Shown: positions 35,501 through 41,500 of the stretch, piece by piece
How the letters are laid out: each line of letters starts with the position of its first letter
Position numbering within the stretch: position 1 is the first letter of the stretch
Assembly: GCA_944472155.2 (NCBI GenBank)
Contig: OX235279.1
Span: forward strand, 149,132,199 to 149,196,198
Origin: Trichobilharzia szidati
Taxonomy: Eukaryota > Platyhelminthes > Trematoda > Strigeidida > Schistosomatidae
Length of the DNA stretch: 64,000 nucleotides
Reading direction: 5' to 3'
Notes under the pieces: model-generated
Databases searched by the model: none
Seen by the model: only the letters and a program-made list of their open reading frames with translations
Told to the model about the DNA's origin: nothing
Position numbers and translations under genes: made by a program

Positions 35501-38500
35501 ACTTAGGACAGAAATCATATCAGAAAATTACATGAAGTGAAATGCCATTCCTACCAAATTCGCAATGTTCACAGTTCGAAGAGGTGAAATTTCACCACTA
35601 TTTCCTTTGGAAAGCGAAATTCGCTGGTTTGAACTGATTCGGCTCTTAGAGTTGAGTAAAATTGGCTACGCCATTGATAAGCTCGGCTCGAAACGGGAGA
35701 GAGAGACGGCTGTCCGGTGTGCTTTGGAATAGTTTGCAATGGAATTCAGAATATGTCTGTTATAGGTTTGAAGTAGGATTGATAAACACCGATAATTAAC
35801 CAATATCAAGTTAGATAACTAAGACTTCACCAGAGGTAATATCAAAGCATTTCTACAGGGAAGCAATATACTAACCCTATCGTATAAACTAACAATGAGA
35901 AAGATCAAAAATCTTATTAATACACAGTCGTAGGTTAGGATTCATTTCCCCTACCATTTAGAAATTGATGGAGCAGCATTCTTGAATTCATACACACCGA
36001 ACGCTCTTCACAGTTCTGTGAATCATTATATAAGTGATGCTGCTAATAATAATTTACAAGTATTGGTTTTGTAGGGATTTTGTTTGATTGCATGGAGGAT
36101 TTCATTATGAGCTGACATCAGTTAGAGAACCACTGGAAAACCTGGGAGTACTGGACAGCTGTTTCGTCCTAGTTTGATGTAATCCTCCATGCAATCAAAC
36201 AAAATCCCTACAAAACTAATACTTGAAAATTATTCTGATGCTCACTAGTGACTGGCCCTATTCAGGCAGTTAACCTGGGGTTCTAGTGGGAAGCCGTGAC
36301 CAGTAGGGCACAGCAGGTTGAAGATAAGGCAGTAACTCATCGAATAAGACATTGCGAAATGGTCGCGCTATGTCGTAAATTGGCAGAAGTTAGAATTCCA
36401 GGACCATTGGATCGGGTCCCAGTGGCTCAATGGTGTACGAGCTCGCCTTGTAACCAGAAGGCCCTGGGTTCGAATCCCGGTGGGTGCGTACCGATGAAGA
36501 GTCCCAAACTAGGACGGAATAGCTGTCCAGTACTCCCAGGTTTTCCAGTGGTTCTCTAACTGATGTCAGCTCATGATAAAATAATAATTTAAACCAGAAG
36601 TATTATGCTTTTGAGGATATTGGTAATTTCTCACCAAGAGACAGATGCGTTTTTTGATAATAGTAAATAGTATAAATATATAATATTTAAGAATGAAAAT
36701 AGTAAAGTATAAGTTGAATAACACTAACCTGTATAGTTTTTCCTAAACCCATTTCATCACCAACAATTCCACCACATCCCTTTTGATGAAGATTCCACAG
36801 CCAACTGACACCTCTTTTTTGATAATCAAATAATCGACTCCAAATAGAACCAGGAACGCAAAAGCCACCATCTAGTTTCCCATCTTCAGGATCAATTGAT
36901 TGGATCTGCGATACAAGTTGTGTAACAGTAGATAAACTGCAGAACAAATTTAAGCTGATTTAAAATTGTATGTTATAAAATATTGTGATAAATACACTAA
37001 AAGAAAAGAACTTTAGCACAACACATGTGATTTCATCCGATGAAGGAAGATTAGTCCTACACCATCACATCGCAAGAGTTCAGAAACCTGGTTAAAGTAG
37101 AATAGTTTTTGAGTGTGCATCTAAACGTCAAGGATTTTAATCCACTCATTATCAGAATTGATGACTAATTTGACTTCACTTATACTCAGATTTAGAAGTT
37201 ATCAGATTGCTTCGTCATCTGACATTGAAACAATGTCCTTTTTCAAGTTTATATTCCCTGTTAAACATAGAAAAGTCTTCAGTTTCTTAGTGGTACCATG
37301 AAGATAGGTTTGATGAACCACCATGCATGTATGAATAAAATTTACCCTCACACTTTTGTGCAGTATCATCACACTTGTGAGCAAAGCATGCTTTAAGAAG
37401 GAGTGCAATCGATACCTTAAACTAATTTGATAAAGAAATATAAGAAAGCAGTGTAAGAAGCTGAACACATACTGGACATGAAAAGATTAGCTGTCTTCGA
37501 GCATAGGTGTCTGCGTTCTATCTCCCGCGTGAAGTGGTATAATAAGGTGAGCAATATTGAGGTTAGGCGTCGAGTGTTAGGTAAGGCGGGAAAATCAGTC
37601 GACAAGACTGTGAAATTACATCGACTGAGATGGTTAGGACATGTGCTACGTATGCCTAGTCATCGCCTTCCTCGACGGGCAATGTTAGCTGATATAGGGC
37701 CAGGCTGGAAAAGAGCTAGCGGCGGTCAAGCGAAAACATGGCACCAGTCAATGAAATCTACAACAGTTAGTCTAAGCCACTTAGGAAGGTGTAGACTTCC
37801 TGACTGGTTGGGGTCCTCGGGACGGTAAAAACCAATGGTTGGATACAATTGGTGACATGGCTCAAAATCGTTCTCAATGCATAGCGCAGATGCATCCATT
37901 CCTTGTGACTTATGATTTCCAATGAAACTGTTTTGTTCTTCGTTATTACTATACCTTTGTCTCACACCTCTGTTTACTGTCTGTAATATGCATTTCTCCT
38001 ACTTTCTTCTCTTGCTTCGTGTTCTACATGGAGTGTGGCGACTTGAACTGCTGCACATATGTGCAAAGTTCTATGTCGAAAACTGACCGACCGACATACT
38101 GGAAAAATACAATAGCATCGGAATTGACTAATAGGAAACCTATTAATTGTTGCTGTAGAAACTACAAAACATAATGACTGAATAAAAGGCACTAATGAAC
38201 AAATAACGAAGATAGACATTGAAACTTCTGTATGTTTTGCCAGTGAAGATGTTGGTGTATTTACCTACTAATAAGCGTTCATACAGAAATATAAGGAAGA
38301 TTAAGGAAAGAGATATTGACTTTGAGGGGAAGATATTTATTTTGCTAAGATAAATTATATTTCTTGATAAATATTATCTCTAACTAACCAGGAGTGGACT
38401 CCAGGTGAACATAGACAAGACGAAGGTTATGAAAATAACCAACCAACAACAACAGCAGCTGCAGCAACATCCAGCGCCAATCACCATCAACAGGAGGGAT

Positions 38501-41500
38501 TTGAAAGAGGTTACTTCTTTCACTTATCTAGGGAGCATTGTCTCAACTACAGGAGGAACGGACGAAGATGTCAAATCGAGAATCGGGAAGGCGAGAAACA
38601 AATTCATCAACCTGAAACCAATCTGGAAATCTTCCGCTGTCACTCAGCATCAACAACAAAATTCGGATTTTCAATACAAACGTCAAGTCAGTCAGTTCTT
38701 CTATACGGATCAGAAACTTGGCGGGTCACCAAGACTATTTCCAACAGCCTGTTGCTGACCTTTATCAGCAACTGTCTTCGCTCTATACTGAAGATCAGAT
38801 GGCCGGCCGGAAAGAATCACCAACAAGAGACTATGGGAACAAACGAAACAAGAACCAATCGCCCAACAAATATGCAGGAGAAATTGGAGATGGACTGGAC
38901 ACTAGCTGAAGACACCTCGAGTAGAACCCGAAGGGGAAGCGGCGAGTGGGACGTCCAAGGGTGACATGGAGATCATGTGAAGAGGAGTTGAAACAGTATG
39001 GACTGACATGGATGCAAGTGAAAAGTACAGCAGGACAGAAGCAAGTGGAGATGTGCAGTTGAAGCTCTATGTTCCACTAGGAACCCAAGGGAACAATAAT
39101 AATAATAATCAGAAGTAACAATCTCAGTACAAAGTATAACAGTAGTAATAGGAAGAAGGACGAAAGTAATAATAATGACCATCATGATCATGATCACCTC
39201 ACGGACAATAATGTAACTAAGCAGATACGCGCGTGTATGTACCACTTGATGAGCCACAATTATTGCATGAAGGTTAGTGACATGACAAGTTGGTCTAAAC
39301 TTTGAGGAAAGGGAGGGATTTTAACATTATTTATATTCAATCAGTGTGGAGATATGTACGACGTGCAGTTTCGTTGTTATTTGTACATACTTTTGATCTC
39401 TGGTGTTCAGTCCAAGTTTTAATGGAATGTAAAGAAAAATCCTAATACACAATTATTGATTTTCTGAACTCTGTGTGTATTCAGAGTCAAATAAATAAGC
39501 TTATCGAAATCTATACAAATTTAACTGTTCCTCAGAAGAAATTTTGAATGGTCTCACTTTTGTAACAAAATTTAATGAACATAAAATGATATAAGGGTGT
39601 TTCTAACAGGTGGAAAAAAAACTTTGTATACACTTGATGAAGTGAGCTGTTCATTATCATTGAGCATTCATCTGAATCCAGATATGAAGAGGTAAACGTT
39701 AAGATATGACAAAAAAAGAACGAGTAACTTAGTGAATAGATAGATGCCTTCTTCAGTTTATTCACATTGAAGAAATACACCAAAGTCGTATAACACAGTA
39801 AATGGATAAATGTGCACTAATATATTTAAAATTAAGGAAAACTGAAGAAATTATTCGTTTTAGTTCAAAACACTCCACAATTGACTATTGATAGCTTCAG
39901 ATTAGATCGAATCAAAACTGTCATCCATCACGGCAGTGCTATTTGTTTGGAATATGAAAATTTCTCTCTCAACTTTTTTTTCCTAATTCAACATATAACG
40001 TGGATATAGGTAATCACCTTTACTGTTGAACCAGCTGATTCAGCAGGAAACAACTTTCTTTTTAATTTCGAAACATTCACTTCTAGGCTAGTCACCGATG
40101 AGCCTGATTTTAATTCATAATAAGTCCTAACATGGAATTAACCAGTGCTTCGTAAATTAATTGGTTAAATATTCGAATTAGTAGAAAATAAACCACCAGA
40201 TAACTAAGATAAAAGCAATGATTATCAATGACCGACTAATCTGACCACTGTAATATCATAAGCCTCACAACAAAAATAGTACTAAAACTTTACATATATG
40301 CATAAGTAAACTTGTAATACTACTACTGTTACAGAGACTCTTATTATTCGACTGATTATTTCTTAAGGGTATTTCGGTGTTCACGCATTACAAATTAGGC
40401 TAGTACTGTGTATACCAAAACATATGCAAATATTTGAATCAGAAACCCTTACACGGAGAAATAACAAAACTACAAACATATACGTAGAAAATGATTTACC
40501 TCATGCTCTTTTGCTAACTGTTTTTCTAACAAGTCTATGCGCCTTTGACGCCTTAGTCTTTCCTGAAAAGCCTTGATATCTGCGTCATCATTATGCTTAA
40601 CTTTAGCTAATTTATTCAATTCTTTAACATTATTTTTACGGTTTTTTTCATTAGGCAAATTTATAATTGACTGCTTTCTAGGTGGTTTTATATCCATTAT
40701 CGGAAGTGACTTCGTACTACTAGTAGCTTGTAATGATTCACTTTTCTCGGTTTCTAAAATTTAAAAAACAAAAATTTAATTTTGTGTGTTTGAAGTACAT
40801 CAATGAGTACGGTAATTGTGAAAACAAAACATGTGAGATGGGCATCCCTAAAATGAACGGTTGGTAGGAAACATTGGACCTTAAGATTTCATCATGAACT
40901 GATATCAGTTAGAGAACCATTGGAAAACCTGGGAGTACTGGACAGTTGTTTCGTCTTAACCTGGGACTCCTCAGTGGCGCGCGCCCACCGGGGTTCAAAC
41001 TCAGGACCTTCTGGTTACAAGGCAAGCCTGTAGACCATTAAGCCACTGGAACCCGATCTAATGGCCCATGAATTCCAACTTCTGACAATTCATGACATTG
41101 CGCGACCACCGGCCAATGTCTTCGGCGAGTATTTGTCCTCACGCCCGACCTGCTGTACCCTAATGGTCACGACTTCCCGCAGTTACCTACCTCAATAGGT
41201 CCAGTCGCTAGTGAGCATCCTATTGATACTCAAGTATTAGTTCTCTAACCGATTTCAGTTCATGATGAAATCCTGAAACCAAACGAATCCCCGCAAACCG
41301 ACATTAGACCTTAGTATCATGCTTGCTGGTGCTTGTCAGTAGAGCATGTCAACGACTGTAAGAAACTCTAAGAGAAGAATCCACATGACTGATTGTCGAA
41401 GTTAGTTTTCAAATCCATAAGTTCCCAGTTACCCTAATATCTCTGCTAATCTTGAATACGATTTTATTTATTACTTTTGTTTTCATCGGGAAGTTTTTAG

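Noticed and set aside
36410..36488. tRNA-Thr-like gene (loop TTGTAA, good B box)
   Set aside because: The cloverleaf is imperfect and the sequence is the head of an SM-alpha-like SINE that continues into a hammerhead region.
37202..37468. Minus-strand frame ending [17 protein letters not shown] as the missing ERCC6 exon
   Set aside because: The acidic ending is suggestive, but no donor site precedes the stop and the phase cannot be joined to exon 6.
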